Assembly: GCF_003349955.1 (NCBI RefSeq)
Contig: NZ_QLKQ01000010.1
Coordinates: 52,611-116,610 of the forward strand
Direction of reading: 5' to 3'
DNA: 64,000 bases
Origin: Azospirillum brasilense
GTDB lineage: Bacteria > Pseudomonadota > Alphaproteobacteria > Azospirillales > Azospirillaceae
Shown: positions 51,589 through 59,031 of the stretch, piece by piece
How the letters are laid out: every line of letters begins with the position of its first letter
Position numbering within the stretch: position 1 is the first letter of the stretch
Program-made: the position numbers and the translations under genes
The notes under the pieces: model-generated
What the model saw: the letters and a program-made list of their open reading frames with translations, nothing else
Databases searched by the model: none
Told to the model about the DNA's origin: nothing

Positions 51589-52197
51589 TCAGTTCCGCTT
51601 CGCCGACGCCGGGGGAATCGGTTTCACCGGAGCGTTTTCCGCACGGGCGACATCATAGCTGAAGGACGGCAGTAGCCGCTCCCACAAATCCCGATCCAGC
51701 CGGTTGGCGCAGGCGTAGCCGTAGGTTGCGCTTCGGTAGCCAGGCAGGGTGGCCGCCGGGGCGGCCTTGGCGCGAAAGGCCATGCAGGACTTGCCACTCA
51801 GCAGGAATGTCTGTGTTTCGTATTCCTGGCCGCCCAGAACCTCGTTCCGCGGCTCTTTCCAATCCGTGCCGTTCATCGCCACGTTGTTGTATATGCGGAC
51901 GGCGCTTCGCAGATCACCCTGGGTCATGAAGGTGTTGTGCCCGGCCACATGATGGACGACGTCGGCGTGCCCACCGGGAATCTGGAAATGCCGAATATGA
52001 GCCGTGCTCATAACGTCGGCCCGATCGGCCGTTACGCGGTAACATTTCCCCCAGGTCGGCGTGTAGACATTGCTCCAACTGGATTGGATCGGCGAGCGGT
52101 CGCAGTCGATCTCCACTCGCTCTCCAGTGTTGTATCCTGCCGTCTGGCAGGATGCCAACAGCAGCGCCAATCCCGCCAGCACCGTCCCTCGAACCAT
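51589..52197 (-). CDS. Putative lipoprotein of unknown function
   Basis: This 202-residue protein begins MVRGTVLAGLALLLASCQTAG, a lipoprotein signal with an LASC lipobox (Cys at about residue 17). The mature part includes RVEIDCDRSPIQSSWSNVYTPTWGKCYRV and a SGKSCMAFRAKA segment with several Cys that could form disulfides. No family is recognised. The ATG at 52197 gives the proper signal peptide; 52224 adds nine residues. It lies just outside the decayed element on its lower-coordinate side. Confidence 0.65.
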   Translation of the reverse strand: MVRGTVLAGLALLLASCQTAGYNTGERVEIDCDRSPIQSSWSNVYTPTWGKCYRVTADRADVMSTAHIRHFQIPGGHADVVHHVAGHNTFMTQGDLRSAVRIYNNVAMNGTDWKEPRNEVLGGQEYETQTFLLSGKSCMAFRAKAAPAATLPGYRSATYGYACANRLDRDLWERLLPSFSYDVARAENAPVKPIPPASAKRN

Positions 52198-52352
52198 GGC
52201 CTCCCTCCCCCGACAAGTGCGCAATCATTCCTTTTTGCGACCTGGGCGAGCATACATCATGGTCAGGGCTGGACGAACAGGGGGGAGGTGCCGGGACAAT
52301 CTGTCTCACGCCCTGGGCAAGGGCAGCGGCCTGCGCCCCGCCCTCGGAAACA

Positions 52353-52405
52353 TGGTGCGTGCGGCCGGACTCGAACCCGCACACCGTGGGGTGAGGGACT
52401 TTACG
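52353..52405 (-). other. 3' tRNA-Leu fragment, probable attachment-site remnant
   Basis: Read on the minus strand, the segment runs from an anticodon-loop-like GTAAAG through a variable-arm-like CCCCACGGTG, a T-arm core GCGGGTTCGAGTCC and ends GCACGCACCA at 52353. Its last 29 nt differ from the intact tRNA-Leu at 54250-54333 at two positions, but the T-stem no longer pairs fully. No 5' half is present. Similarity starts at the anticodon loop, the usual crossover point of tyrosine integrases, so it looks like the distal attachment site of an element integrated at tRNA-Leu. Confidence 0.7.
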
Positions 52406-52749
52406 TCTGACACATACGAATGTCCGCGACTTTTCCATAATTTGCGCGAGACGCTGATAGCGTATGTTCTTCAATGCATTGCCCACCTTCCTTCTTTCCC
52501 GTGCTTTCCCGACCTATGATGGAAATGCCGCTACGGTGGGTCCTGAAGGGGAATGGAAGCAGCGGATGTTGCAGCGCCACCCGTGGCTGCCCACGCGTCG
52601 CCAGCACGGAACCCTCATCATCGGCCGCGCTTTCGCCCGGCACCGGCCTCGAAGCCCAGCACGGCATCCACGAGCAGCCACCAACGCACACACCCACCGA
52701 TCGATTACCCAACGCCGCCCGGCAGCTTATTCATTCCCGAAGGAAGGGC
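52406..52749 (+). other. Region inside the decayed element without a recognisable gene
   Basis: Open frames in all directions overlap here, but their translations are low complexity and match nothing known to me. The part near 52420-52500 is AT-rich, whereas 52550-52740 is GC-rich, suggesting a patchwork. A CATACGAATG decamer at 52413-52422 recurs elsewhere in the window. Confidence 0.3.
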
Positions 52750-53028
52750 ATGACCACGAACGTCCTAAAATCCAAGAGGGTGATCCTGCTCGGATTCGTT
52801 GTCGTTGCCGGCATCGTCGACCAGATCGCCGGAACCGACCTGCTGCCGCCCCTGTTCGCCAAAGTCGGGCCGACGCTGTCCGGCGGGTTCGTCCTGGCTG
52901 CAGCGGCAAGGTCAGAGCCGAAGATGCGGGTAAATTGCTGCTGCTTTCATCCAACCGGCAACAGCGCCTTATCCCACGTCACCCCCTCCCGAATAACCCG
53001 TGCCGGATTTCCAGCTGCCGAGCAGTAG
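52750..53028 (+). CDS. Small membrane protein, probably with a foreign or truncated C-terminus
   Basis: This 92-residue frame starts MTTNVLKSKRVILLGFVVVAGIVDQIAG with a good ribosome site (GGAAGG at 52740). Residues 10-27 and 40-55 could be membrane spans. From about residue 58 the sequence becomes Cys/Arg-rich and runs antisense through the end of the acyltransferase gene, so the original C-terminus was probably lost by rearrangement. It could be a phage- or island-type small membrane protein; no family is recognised. Confidence 0.35.
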   Translation: MTTNVLKSKRVILLGFVVVAGIVDQIAGTDLLPPLFAKVGPTLSGGFVLAAAARSEPKMRVNCCCFHPTGNSALSHVTPSRITRAGFPAAEQ

Positions 53029-53555
53029 GCCGGAATATTTCCACTTACGATAGCGCTTGCCCCAATAATTGAGCCTTCCCCGATTTGCGCGCCTTTGAGT
53101 ACAATGGAGCGAAATCCAATCCACACCTTTTTACTTATGATGATGTCGCGTGCTGGGTTGATGCGCTGCCCGCTCGCGCAGTCGATAATTGAATGCATAT
53201 CGGACGCGAGAACATGTGTTTCCGATCCAAACAGACATTCCTCGCCGATGCTGATTTTTGCTGGTTCGTGGGCCAGGAGGGATGTGGGGCCGCTAAAGCC
53301 TGTTTTTGCTCCAATCTCCACCTCAGCGCCTTGGCCGGCGAATACCAAGAGGCTACTAAGCACACACTCAGCTCCAATGCTTATGCGCGCATCGTTCTGA
53401 ACAATAATATGCGCGCCTCCCCACGCATGAGCCGTCCCAACGGAGACATAATTGTTATCACCGTGAATTTCTATAAACGCACTTCCGCTCTGCATATCAC
53501 CTTCACTAATGCACACAACGTTATTTTTCCCGCCGTCTCTAACTGTAATTGGCAT
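52947..53555 (-). CDS. Hexapeptide-repeat acyltransferase (LbH, polysaccharide O-acetyltransferase type)
   Basis: This 202-residue protein is built of left-handed beta-helix hexapeptides: ISIGAECVLSSLLVFAGQGAEVEIGAK, AKISIGEECLFGSETHVLASDMHSI and VWIGFRSIVLKGAQIGEGSIIGASAIVSG, ending in the usual GNPARVIREGV. The catalytic His is probably that of SDMHSI. Such enzymes acetylate sugars in capsules, O-antigens or exopolysaccharides. The gene is markedly more AT-rich than its neighbours and stands alone inside the decayed island, which points to horizontal acquisition. Confidence 0.88.
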   Translation of the reverse strand: MPITVRDGGKNNVVCISEGDMQSGSAFIEIHGDNNYVSVGTAHAWGGAHIIVQNDARISIGAECVLSSLLVFAGQGAEVEIGAKTGFSGPTSLLAHEPAKISIGEECLFGSETHVLASDMHSIIDCASGQRINPARDIIISKKVWIGFRSIVLKGAQIGEGSIIGASAIVSGNIPAYCSAAGNPARVIREGVTWDKALLPVG

Positions 53556-53829
53556 TTTAAAGATACTCCATTAAAGAGTTATTTTTTCCCGTGCGAATAT
53601 TATGATGAATGATATCTGGACCGCAAGGCGCAACCGGCTTTGGCGCCAGATGCGGCACCGACACTCCGCAGACCTCGCTCGGACCCCATTCACGACCTGA
53701 TCCACCGCCCCTCAATCCCCTTCAACACCACCAGCCCCAAGGAATCCACCGTGAGCGCCATGTTCCAGGCGCGCACCGTCGCGCCCGACTTCCGCCTCGT
53801 CGAAACCCTGTCGCTGGGCACTGGCCCGC
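53556..53829. other. Region of broken coding character inside the decayed element
   Basis: The first 60 bp are AT-rich and probably hold the acyltransferase promoter. From 53640 the sequence becomes GC-rich; plus-strand frames give protein-like pieces that switch frame (one near 53755-53830, another near 53825-53935), as expected for a gene carrying frameshifts. The original product is not recognised. Confidence 0.35.
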
Positions 53830-54114
53830 TCACCCGGCGCTGGACGCCGCGCGTGATCGTCTCTGCGGCGAGTTGGTCGCCCGCGGCATGCCGCCTGTCC
53901 TGTGCGAGTCCTGGCCAGACCTGCAGGCGCTGAACACCCGGCCTCGCGCCGGCTGGTTCCCGCTGCGCCTGTCTCGAGCGATGTCGAGAAGAGAACGATC
54001 CCAGAGAACTCGCCCACCGCGCTGTTCTCCAGCCGGCCAGATACCGGCCTCGGCCTCTTCGGCGAACTTTCCTGGGCTGACGCCGACATAGGCGGCGGCT
54101 TGATCACGCGACAA
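53830..54114 (-). pseudogene. AlpA/excisionase-like DNA-binding protein, degraded
   Basis: On the minus strand the frame begins LSRDQAAAYVGVSPGKFAEEAEAGIWPAGEQ and continues RVLWDRSLLDIARDR. This resembles the short helix-turn-helix proteins (AlpA, excisionase) common in alphaproteobacterial prophages and islands. No ATG is available; only a TTG at 54114 with a stop codon just upstream. After about 50 residues the sequence turns into Arg/Ser-rich nonsense, indicating a frameshift. It sits about 135 bp from the tRNA-Leu 3' end, as expected for an element's recombination module. Confidence 0.55.
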
Positions 54115-54249
54115 ACAGCGCGGTCATATGGCAGCGGCTCAGCCAGCCCTCGCAGCCGGGCCTTCTCGTGGGTCCTGGGTGGGTCCTGATGCCTTAACCC
54201 CGCCTCGCCGCAAGATCGAGCCGAATACAAACATCATCATAATTCAAAG

Positions 54250-54333
54250 TGGTGCGGGCGGCGGGACTCGAACCCGCATGCCGTTGGCGAAGGATTTTAA
54301 GTCCTTTGCGTCTACCGATTCCGCCACGCCCGC
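54250..54333 (-). tRNA. tRNA-Leu (anticodon UAA)
   Basis: On the minus strand the acceptor strands GCGGGCG and CGCCCGC pair, with discriminator A and an encoded CCA (54252-54250). The D arm is GCGGAATCGGTAGACGC, the anticodon stem AAGGA/TCCTT holds loop CTTAAAA (anticodon TAA at 54299-54297), a long variable arm follows, and the T arm is GCGGG-TTCGAGT-CCCGC. The structure is complete, so the gene should be functional although an element appears to have integrated at its 3' end. Confidence 0.96.
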
Positions 54334-54520
54334 GCACCGTCGCGGATCGGCTTGGTAGACGGGTTGCCCCCGCCCGCCGGAGTTGCATATCATCGTATGC
54401 AGCCCGCCGCTCCGCTGGATTGACTTAGACAATCAGCGGGCGTTTGGTCAAGGATTGAGCGCGTTTAAAGCGCCGGACACGCAAAAATCCCCGCAACCTT
54501 GGCGTTCAAGGGAGGTGAGC

Positions 54521-54688
54521 TTGGAATCGATCAACTGGTTGGGTGTCGTGAGTGTGCTGATGGTCGCCGTGCTGATCGTGCCGGCGGCTTTGCGCCGCAA
54601 CCGCAACACTTGGCTGCCCTACGCGGCGGTCTGGATCGCCGCCATCGTGGCGCTGGTCTGGGCTTATGACAGCTTCGGGCCGTTCTGA
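54521..54688 (+). CDS. Small two-span membrane protein
   Basis: This 55-residue protein begins at TTG 54521, four bases after an excellent ribosome site AAGGGAGGTG. A GTG at 54515 overlaps that site and is less likely. Residues 5-22 (WLGVVSVLMVAVLIVPAAL) and 32-50 (YAAVWIAAIVALVWAY) are membrane spans separated by a short basic loop RRNRNTW. No homologue is recognised. It begins about 190 bp upstream of the tRNA-Leu start and points away from it. Confidence 0.65.
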   Translation: MESINWLGVVSVLMVAVLIVPAALRRNRNTWLPYAAVWIAAIVALVWAYDSFGPF

Positions 54689-54725
54689 ACGGCCCGCGTC
54701 TAGGCGGATGCCCATCCGCCAGGAG

Positions 54726-54986
54726 TCAGGGCCGCGTGTCCTCGTTCAGGGTCATGATGCCGATGCCCATCGCCACGCTGCCGAAGGTCAGGATGAGGCT
54801 GGCGTACAGCATGATCGCGGCAACGATGCCGTGATCGCTGTTTCCGATCAGAGTCGCCAGATTGGCGACGTCGAGAATCAAAAGCCCGGTCGCCAAGACA
54901 ACAGCCCCGGCCACGCCGGAGGCCAGATGCTTCAGCAAGAACAGGATCGCCGCTTTTTCGAAGGGTTTCATGGCACGACTTTTCAT
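54726..54986 (-). CDS. Small membrane protein of unknown function
   Basis: This 86-residue protein has three hydrophobic segments (about residues 13-35 HLASGVAGAVVLATGLLIL, 39-55 and 57-77 IVAAIMLYASLILTFGSVAMGIGIMTL), so it is an inner-membrane protein. Starts at ATG 54986, ATG 54971 or GTG 54995 are possible; 54986 is chosen. It is convergent with the preceding small membrane gene. No family is recognised. Confidence 0.6.
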   Translation of the reverse strand: MKSRAMKPFEKAAILFLLKHLASGVAGAVVLATGLLILDVANLATLIGNSDHGIVAAIMLYASLILTFGSVAMGIGIMTLNEDTRP

Positions 54987-55071
54987 GACCGTCACGTCCC
55001 AGTCCTCAACATAGAATTACCCATGGCAGCGACAATATGACCAAGGACGGCTTGGCGTCCTAGAGACTTGC

Positions 55072-55875
55072 CTAGCCTTTGGTTCCGACCGTGACGTTCG
55101 GCGTACCGCCCAAGCGCAGGACGATGCCCGCCAGCTCCTCCGTCGCCGCCGTCACGCGGGTCTCGTCGGTGCCGCGCAGCACGAGGCTGACGCCGAAGAA
55201 GCCGTTGCGGAAATAGGGGTAGCTGCCGATCTCCAGGTCGGCGTAGCGGTCCTGCAAGGCGCCGAGATCGGCGGCGATCTGCCCCTCGGCCAGTTCGCAG
55301 GCCACCGTGCGGGCGTGCAGGTCCGGCCCGCCCTCCAACTGCGGCAGGACACCGTCGAGCATCGCCTGCATGATGTTGGGCACCCCCGCCATGACGAAGA
55401 CGTTGCCGATGCGGAAGCCCGGCGCGGCGCTGATCGGGTTGTCGATCAACGAGGCCCCCACCGGGATGTTGGCCATGCGCAGCCGCGCCTCGTTCAGCTT
55501 CGACGGGTCGCCGTAATGGCGCTCCAGCCGGGCCACCGCCTCGGCGTTGCGCTCCAGCGGCACGCCGAAGGCCCTGGCGACGCAGGCCGAGGTGATGTCG
55601 TCGTGGGTCGGCCCGATGCCCCCCGTGGTGAAGACGTAGCCGTAGCGGCCGCGCAGGGCGTCCAGCGCCGTGATGATCTCCTCCTCCACGTCCGGAACGA
55701 CGCGCGCCTCGCGCAGACGGACGCCGATGCCGGCCAGCTTTTCCGCGATGTGCGGCAGGTTGGCGTCCTTGGTGCGGCCCGACAGGATCTCGTTGCCGAT
55801 GACGAGGACGGCGGCGGTCGGGTTGGCGGCGGTCGGGTTGGGGGCAGTCGGGTTGGAGGTGGCGGGCGTGGACAT
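55072..55875 (-). CDS. CinA-type molybdopterin-binding domain protein
   Basis: This 267-residue protein corresponds to the N-terminal MoaB/Mog-like domain of CinA (competence/damage-inducible protein A) without the C-terminal amidohydrolase domain. Motifs are [44 protein letters not shown] and [20 protein letters not shown]. The first 22 residues are a low-complexity PTAxN repeat encoded by a short DNA repeat, so the real functional start may be later. The family has been linked to nicotinamide nucleotide and cofactor handling; the role here is uncertain. Confidence 0.85.
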   Translation of the reverse strand: MSTPATSNPTAPNPTAANPTAAVLVIGNEILSGRTKDANLPHIAEKLAGIGVRLREARVVPDVEEEIITALDALRGRYGYVFTTGGIGPTHDDITSACVARAFGVPLERNAEAVARLERHYGDPSKLNEARLRMANIPVGASLIDNPISAAPGFRIGNVFVMAGVPNIMQAMLDGVLPQLEGGPDLHARTVACELAEGQIAADLGALQDRYADLEIGSYPYFRNGFFGVSLVLRGTDETRVTAATEELAGIVLRLGGTPNVTVGTKG

Positions 55876-55965
55876 GCGGAGTCGGCTCCGTTCTCGATTG
55901 AGGCGGGGTGGCGGGACCGGCGGGCTTGCCGGACGGCGGGGGCGCGCTTTAACCTAGGGCCCAAG

Positions 55966-56694
55966 ATGCGCTTCCCCACCCCCCTCCTGCAAGGCCGCCT
56001 CGTCCGCCGCTACAAGCGGTTCCTCGCCGACGTGGACCTCGACGGCGCCATGGTCACCGCCCATGTGCCGAATTCGGGCAGCATGATCGGGGTGGACGCC
56101 CCCGGCTCCGCCGTCTGGCTGTCGCGGTCGGACAACCCAAAACGCAAGCTCGCCCACACGCTGGAGCTGGTCGAGGCGCTGGACGACCCGGAGGCGCCCT
56201 GCCTCGTCGGCGTCAACACGTCGCATCCCAACGGGCTGGTCGCCGCCGCCATCGCCGCCGGCACCATCCCGGAACTGGCCGGCTACGCCCGGCTGCGCCG
56301 CGAGGTGAAATACGGCAGCAACTCCCGCATCGACATCCTGCTGGAGGACGAGGCCCGGCCGCCGGCCTATGTCGAGGTCAAGAACGTGCATCTGCGCCGC
56401 CCCGCGCGGGGCGACGGGCGGGCCGCGGAGTTCCCGGACTGCGTGACCGCCCGCGGGGCCAAGCATCTGGTGGAGATGGCCGGGATGGTCCGCCAGGGCG
56501 CGCGGGCGGTCATGGTCTATCTTGTGCAGCGCGCCGACTGCACCCACTTCCGAGTCGCCGCCGACATCGACCCCGCCTACGCCGCCGGATTGCGCCTCGC
56601 GCTCGAATCGGGGGTGGAAGCCGTGTGCTGGTCCTGTAGGATCACCCCGCAGGCGATCGAACTGGAACGGCCGCTGCCAATCTGCATGGGCTGA
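55966..56694 (+). CDS. sfsA: SfsA family protein (sugar fermentation stimulation homologue)
   Basis: This 242-residue protein matches Sfs[51 protein letters not shown] and [34 protein letters not shown]. The VEVKNV segment resembles a PD-(D/E)xK nuclease core, so the family may be a nuclease-like DNA-binding protein. It was first described as a regulator of maltose genes in E. coli. It starts about 90 bp from the divergent CinA-type gene and ends before a terminator. Confidence 0.93.
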   Translation: MRFPTPLLQGRLVRRYKRFLADVDLDGAMVTAHVPNSGSMIGVDAPGSAVWLSRSDNPKRKLAHTLELVEALDDPEAPCLVGVNTSHPNGLVAAAIAAGTIPELAGYARLRREVKYGSNSRIDILLEDEARPPAYVEVKNVHLRRPARGDGRAAEFPDCVTARGAKHLVEMAGMVRQGARAVMVYLVQRADCTHFRVAADIDPAYAAGLRLALESGVEAVCWSCRITPQAIELERPLPICMG

Positions 56695-56724
56695 TCCGCA
56701 CGGATTGACCCCGCTCTTTGTTCG

Positions 56725-56748
56725 CCGCCGGGCCTGCCGGCGGGTTTT
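56725..56748 (+). terminator. Terminator-like hairpin after sfsA
   Basis: A CCGCCGG/CCGGCGG stem (56725-56731 with 56737-56743) with a 5-nt loop is followed by GTTTT. It lies 30 bp past the sfsA stop and 32 bp before the map start, so it is a short but plausible intrinsic terminator between the two. Confidence 0.65.
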
Positions 56749-56779
56749 CCTGGGACCTGATCTGTAAGGGACGATTCTC

Positions 56780-57613
56780 TTGGACCACGACGACCTCGAT
56801 TCCCATCGCATCCGGATTCATGGGCCGGAGGATTTCGAGGGCATGCGCAAGGCCGGACGGCTGGCCGCGGCCACGCTCGATTTCATCACGCCCTACGTCC
56901 AGCCGGGCGTCACCACCGGCGAGCTGGACCGGCTGCTGGAGCAATACATCCGCGACCATGGCGGCGTCCCGGCCCCGCTCGGCTACCGCGGTTTTCCGAA
57001 GGCCAACTGCATCTCCGTCAACCATGTGGTCTGCCACGGCATCCCCGGCGACAAGCGGCTGCAGAACGGCGACATCCTGAACATCGACGTCACCCCCATC
57101 CTGGACGGCTGGTACGGCGACAGCAGCCGCATGTACCTGTGCGGCGACGTCGGCGTGAAGGCGAAGAAGCTGGTCGACGTCACCTACGACGCGCTGATGA
57201 TCGGCATCGCGCAGGTGAAGCCGGGCGCCACGCTGGGCGACATCGGCCACGCCATCCAGACCTTCGCGGAAGGCCACCGCTACTCGGTCGTCCGCGACTT
57301 CTGCGGCCACGGGCTGGGCCGCGTCTTCCACGAGCCGCCGTCGGTCCTGCATTTCGGCAACCCCGGCACCGGCGCCGTCCTGCGCGAGGGCATGATCTTC
57401 ACCATCGAGCCGATGATCAACGCCGGCCGCTACGACGTGAAGATCCTCGGCGACGGCTGGACCGCGGTGACCAAGGACAAGTCGCTGTCCGCCCAGTTCG
57501 AGCATTCCATCGGCGTGACCAAGGACGGCTGCGAGATCTTCACCCTGTCCCCCGCCGGCTTCCACAAGCCCCCCTACTCTGTCCCGGCCGAGGAAGCGAC
57601 CGCGGCCGTCTGA
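56780..57613 (+). CDS. map: Methionine aminopeptidase type I
   Basis: This 277-residue metalloenzyme removes the initiator methionine from new proteins. The pita-bread-fold ligand motifs are visible: NHVVCHGIPGD, NIDVTPILDGWYGDSSRM (Asp pair), FCGHGLGRVFHEPP (His), FTIEPMIN (Glu) and LSAQFEHSIGVT (Glu). The start appears to be TTG at 56780, preceded by AAGGGA. Most of the protein begins at GPEDFEGMRKAGRLAA as in E. coli Map. Confidence 0.95.
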   Translation: MDHDDLDSHRIRIHGPEDFEGMRKAGRLAAATLDFITPYVQPGVTTGELDRLLEQYIRDHGGVPAPLGYRGFPKANCISVNHVVCHGIPGDKRLQNGDILNIDVTPILDGWYGDSSRMYLCGDVGVKAKKLVDVTYDALMIGIAQVKPGATLGDIGHAIQTFAEGHRYSVVRDFCGHGLGRVFHEPPSVLHFGNPGTGAVLREGMIFTIEPMINAGRYDVKILGDGWTAVTKDKSLSAQFEHSIGVTKDGCEIFTLSPAGFHKPPYSVPAEEATAAV

Positions 57614-57686
57614 CGTTTCCCGCGGCTGTGATTTTCGCGCGGAAGAGGTATAGTCCCGACGCACACATTCGTATGGTGGCGTCGGG

Positions 57687-58496
57687 ATGGCGGGACGGAA
57701 AAACGCAAAGCGGTCGGGGGAAGCGGAGGAGGCTCAGGGGCTTCCCGGGCTGGAGCCGCCCCCTGACGTCTCTCCCCCTAACGTTTCTCCCCCTGACGCC
57801 GCCGTGGAGGAGGCCCACCACAAGGGTCACCGCCAGCGGCTCTACAGCCGCTTCCTGGACGGCGGACCGGACGCGCTCCAGGATTACGAGCTGCTGGAGA
57901 TGATCCTGTTCGCGGTCAACCCGCGCCGCGACGTGAAGCCACTGGCCAAGGCGCTGATCCGCGATTTCGGCGACCTCTGGAGCGTCGTCAACGCCCCGCC
58001 GCCCCGCCTGCGCGGCTATTGCGTGGGGGAGGTCTCGCTGGCCTCCGACAAGGCCGTCGCGACGCTGCGGGTGGTCGGGGCGGCGGCGCTGCGCGGGATG
58101 CGGCAGCGGGTGATGGACCGGCCCGTGCTGGCCAACTGGCAGTCGCTGCTCGACTACTGCACCGCCGCCATGGCGCACCAGCCGATGGAGCAGTTCCGCC
58201 TGCTCTTCCTCGACCGCAAGAACAAGCTGATCGCCGACGAGGTGCAGCAAACCGGCACGGTCGACCACACCCCGGTCTACCCGCGCGAGGTGGTGCGGCG
58301 GGCGCTGGAGCTGTCGGCCAGCGCCATCATCCTGGTGCACAACCACCCGTCCGGCGACCCCACCCCCAGCCGCGCCGACGTGGAGATGACCAAGGAGATC
58401 CTGCGCGCCGCCCACAGCCTGGGCATCGCGGTGCACGACCACCTCATCGTCGGCAAGGGCAAGCTTGTCAGCTTCAAAGCCCAAGGCCTGCTGTAG
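57687..58496 (+). CDS. radC: RadC family JAB-domain protein
   Basis: This 269-residue protein has an N-terminal low-complexity stretch (PPDVS PPNVS PPDAA, from a 15-bp repeat at 57759-57803), a helix-hairpin-helix-like domain (LQDYELLEMILFAVNPRRDVKPLAKALI) and the RadC JAB/MPN domain. The zinc motif HNHPSGDPTPSRAD is at about residue 213, with the Glu in LFLDRKNKLIADEVQQTGTVDHTPVYPREV upstream. The family is named for DNA repair, but its role remains unclear and a deubiquitinase-like fold is known. It starts 73 bp after map. Confidence 0.93.
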   Translation: MAGRKNAKRSGEAEEAQGLPGLEPPPDVSPPNVSPPDAAVEEAHHKGHRQRLYSRFLDGGPDALQDYELLEMILFAVNPRRDVKPLAKALIRDFGDLWSVVNAPPPRLRGYCVGEVSLASDKAVATLRVVGAAALRGMRQRVMDRPVLANWQSLLDYCTAAMAHQPMEQFRLLFLDRKNKLIADEVQQTGTVDHTPVYPREVVRRALELSASAIILVHNHPSGDPTPSRADVEMTKEILRAAHSLGIAVHDHLIVGKGKLVSFKAQGLL

Positions 58497-58580
58497 CCGC
58501 AACCCTGTCCTGCAGCCCCATCTTGTCGCCCGGACCGGCGCTCCCATATGTGCGGCGTTCGTCACCACAGAGGTAGCACC

Positions 58581-59006
58581 ATGGGCCTTTTCGACATGTT
58601 CAAGGGATCGGCACCGCTGGATCTCACCCCCCGCCGGACGCTCGTCGTCTCGCTGATCTATTGCATGGGCGCGGACGGGGAGCTGGACCCGGAGGAGGTC
58701 GGCCATCTGCTGTCGGTGATGGGCCGCAGCGCCACGCGCGAGGAGCTGGACCGCTGCTTCAAATACGCGCGCAGCACCCCGCCCGACGCTTTCCTGGCCG
58801 CCGCCACGCCGAACCTGAGCGAACAGCAGCGGCTGTGCATCCTGCTGAACATGATCGACAGCGCCATGGCCGACGGCCAGGCCGAACAGGGCGAGCGTGA
58901 CCTGATCGCGCGCTTCCAGCAGGCCTTCGGCCTCGACGACGCCAAGCTCGGCCCCTATTTCCAGGCGCTGGTCGCCAAGAACGACCGCAGCGTGCTGGGC
59001 GCGTAA
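58581..59006 (+). CDS. TerB-like family protein
   Basis: This 141-residue helical protein has the TerB-like pattern: TLVVSLIYCMGADGELDPEEVGHLLSVMG, then QQRLCILLNMIDSAMADGQAEQGERDLIARFQQAFGLD, two paired-helix units with acidic metal-binding loops (ADGELDPEE and ADGQAEQGE). TerB-like proteins are linked to tellurite resistance and membrane stress. No other ter gene is nearby. The ATG at 58581 starts MGLFDMFKG; an earlier start at 58548 is less likely. Confidence 0.78.
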   Translation: MGLFDMFKGSAPLDLTPRRTLVVSLIYCMGADGELDPEEVGHLLSVMGRSATREELDRCFKYARSTPPDAFLAAATPNLSEQQRLCILLNMIDSAMADGQAEQGERDLIARFQQAFGLDDAKLGPYFQALVAKNDRSVLGA

Positions 59007-59031
59007 GACCAAACTCGCGGCGCATCGCCCG

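Larger units (their letters stand above)
52353..54333. mobile_element. Decayed integrative element bounded by tRNA-Leu and a tRNA-Leu 3' fragment
   Basis: The tRNA-Leu gene at 54250-54333 and the direct-repeat 3' fragment at 52353-52405 bracket about 1.85 kb of irregular DNA. Contents are a small membrane protein (52750-53028), an AT-rich hexapeptide acyltransferase gene (52947-53555), stretches of broken coding sequence, and an AlpA/excisionase-like pseudogene (53830-54114) close to the tRNA end. No integrase gene remains. The whole looks like the rump of a genomic island after deletion. Confidence 0.6.

Noticed and set aside
52070..52519. Plus-strand frame whose translation contains RAAGLEPAHRGVRD
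   Set aside because: This is the familiar artefact of translating across a tRNA 3' end on the opposite strand; it marks the tRNA fragment, not a protein.
54128..54358. Plus-strand frame across the tRNA-Leu gene (GGTRTRMPLAKDFKSF)
   Set aside because: It is antisense translation of a structurally complete tRNA.
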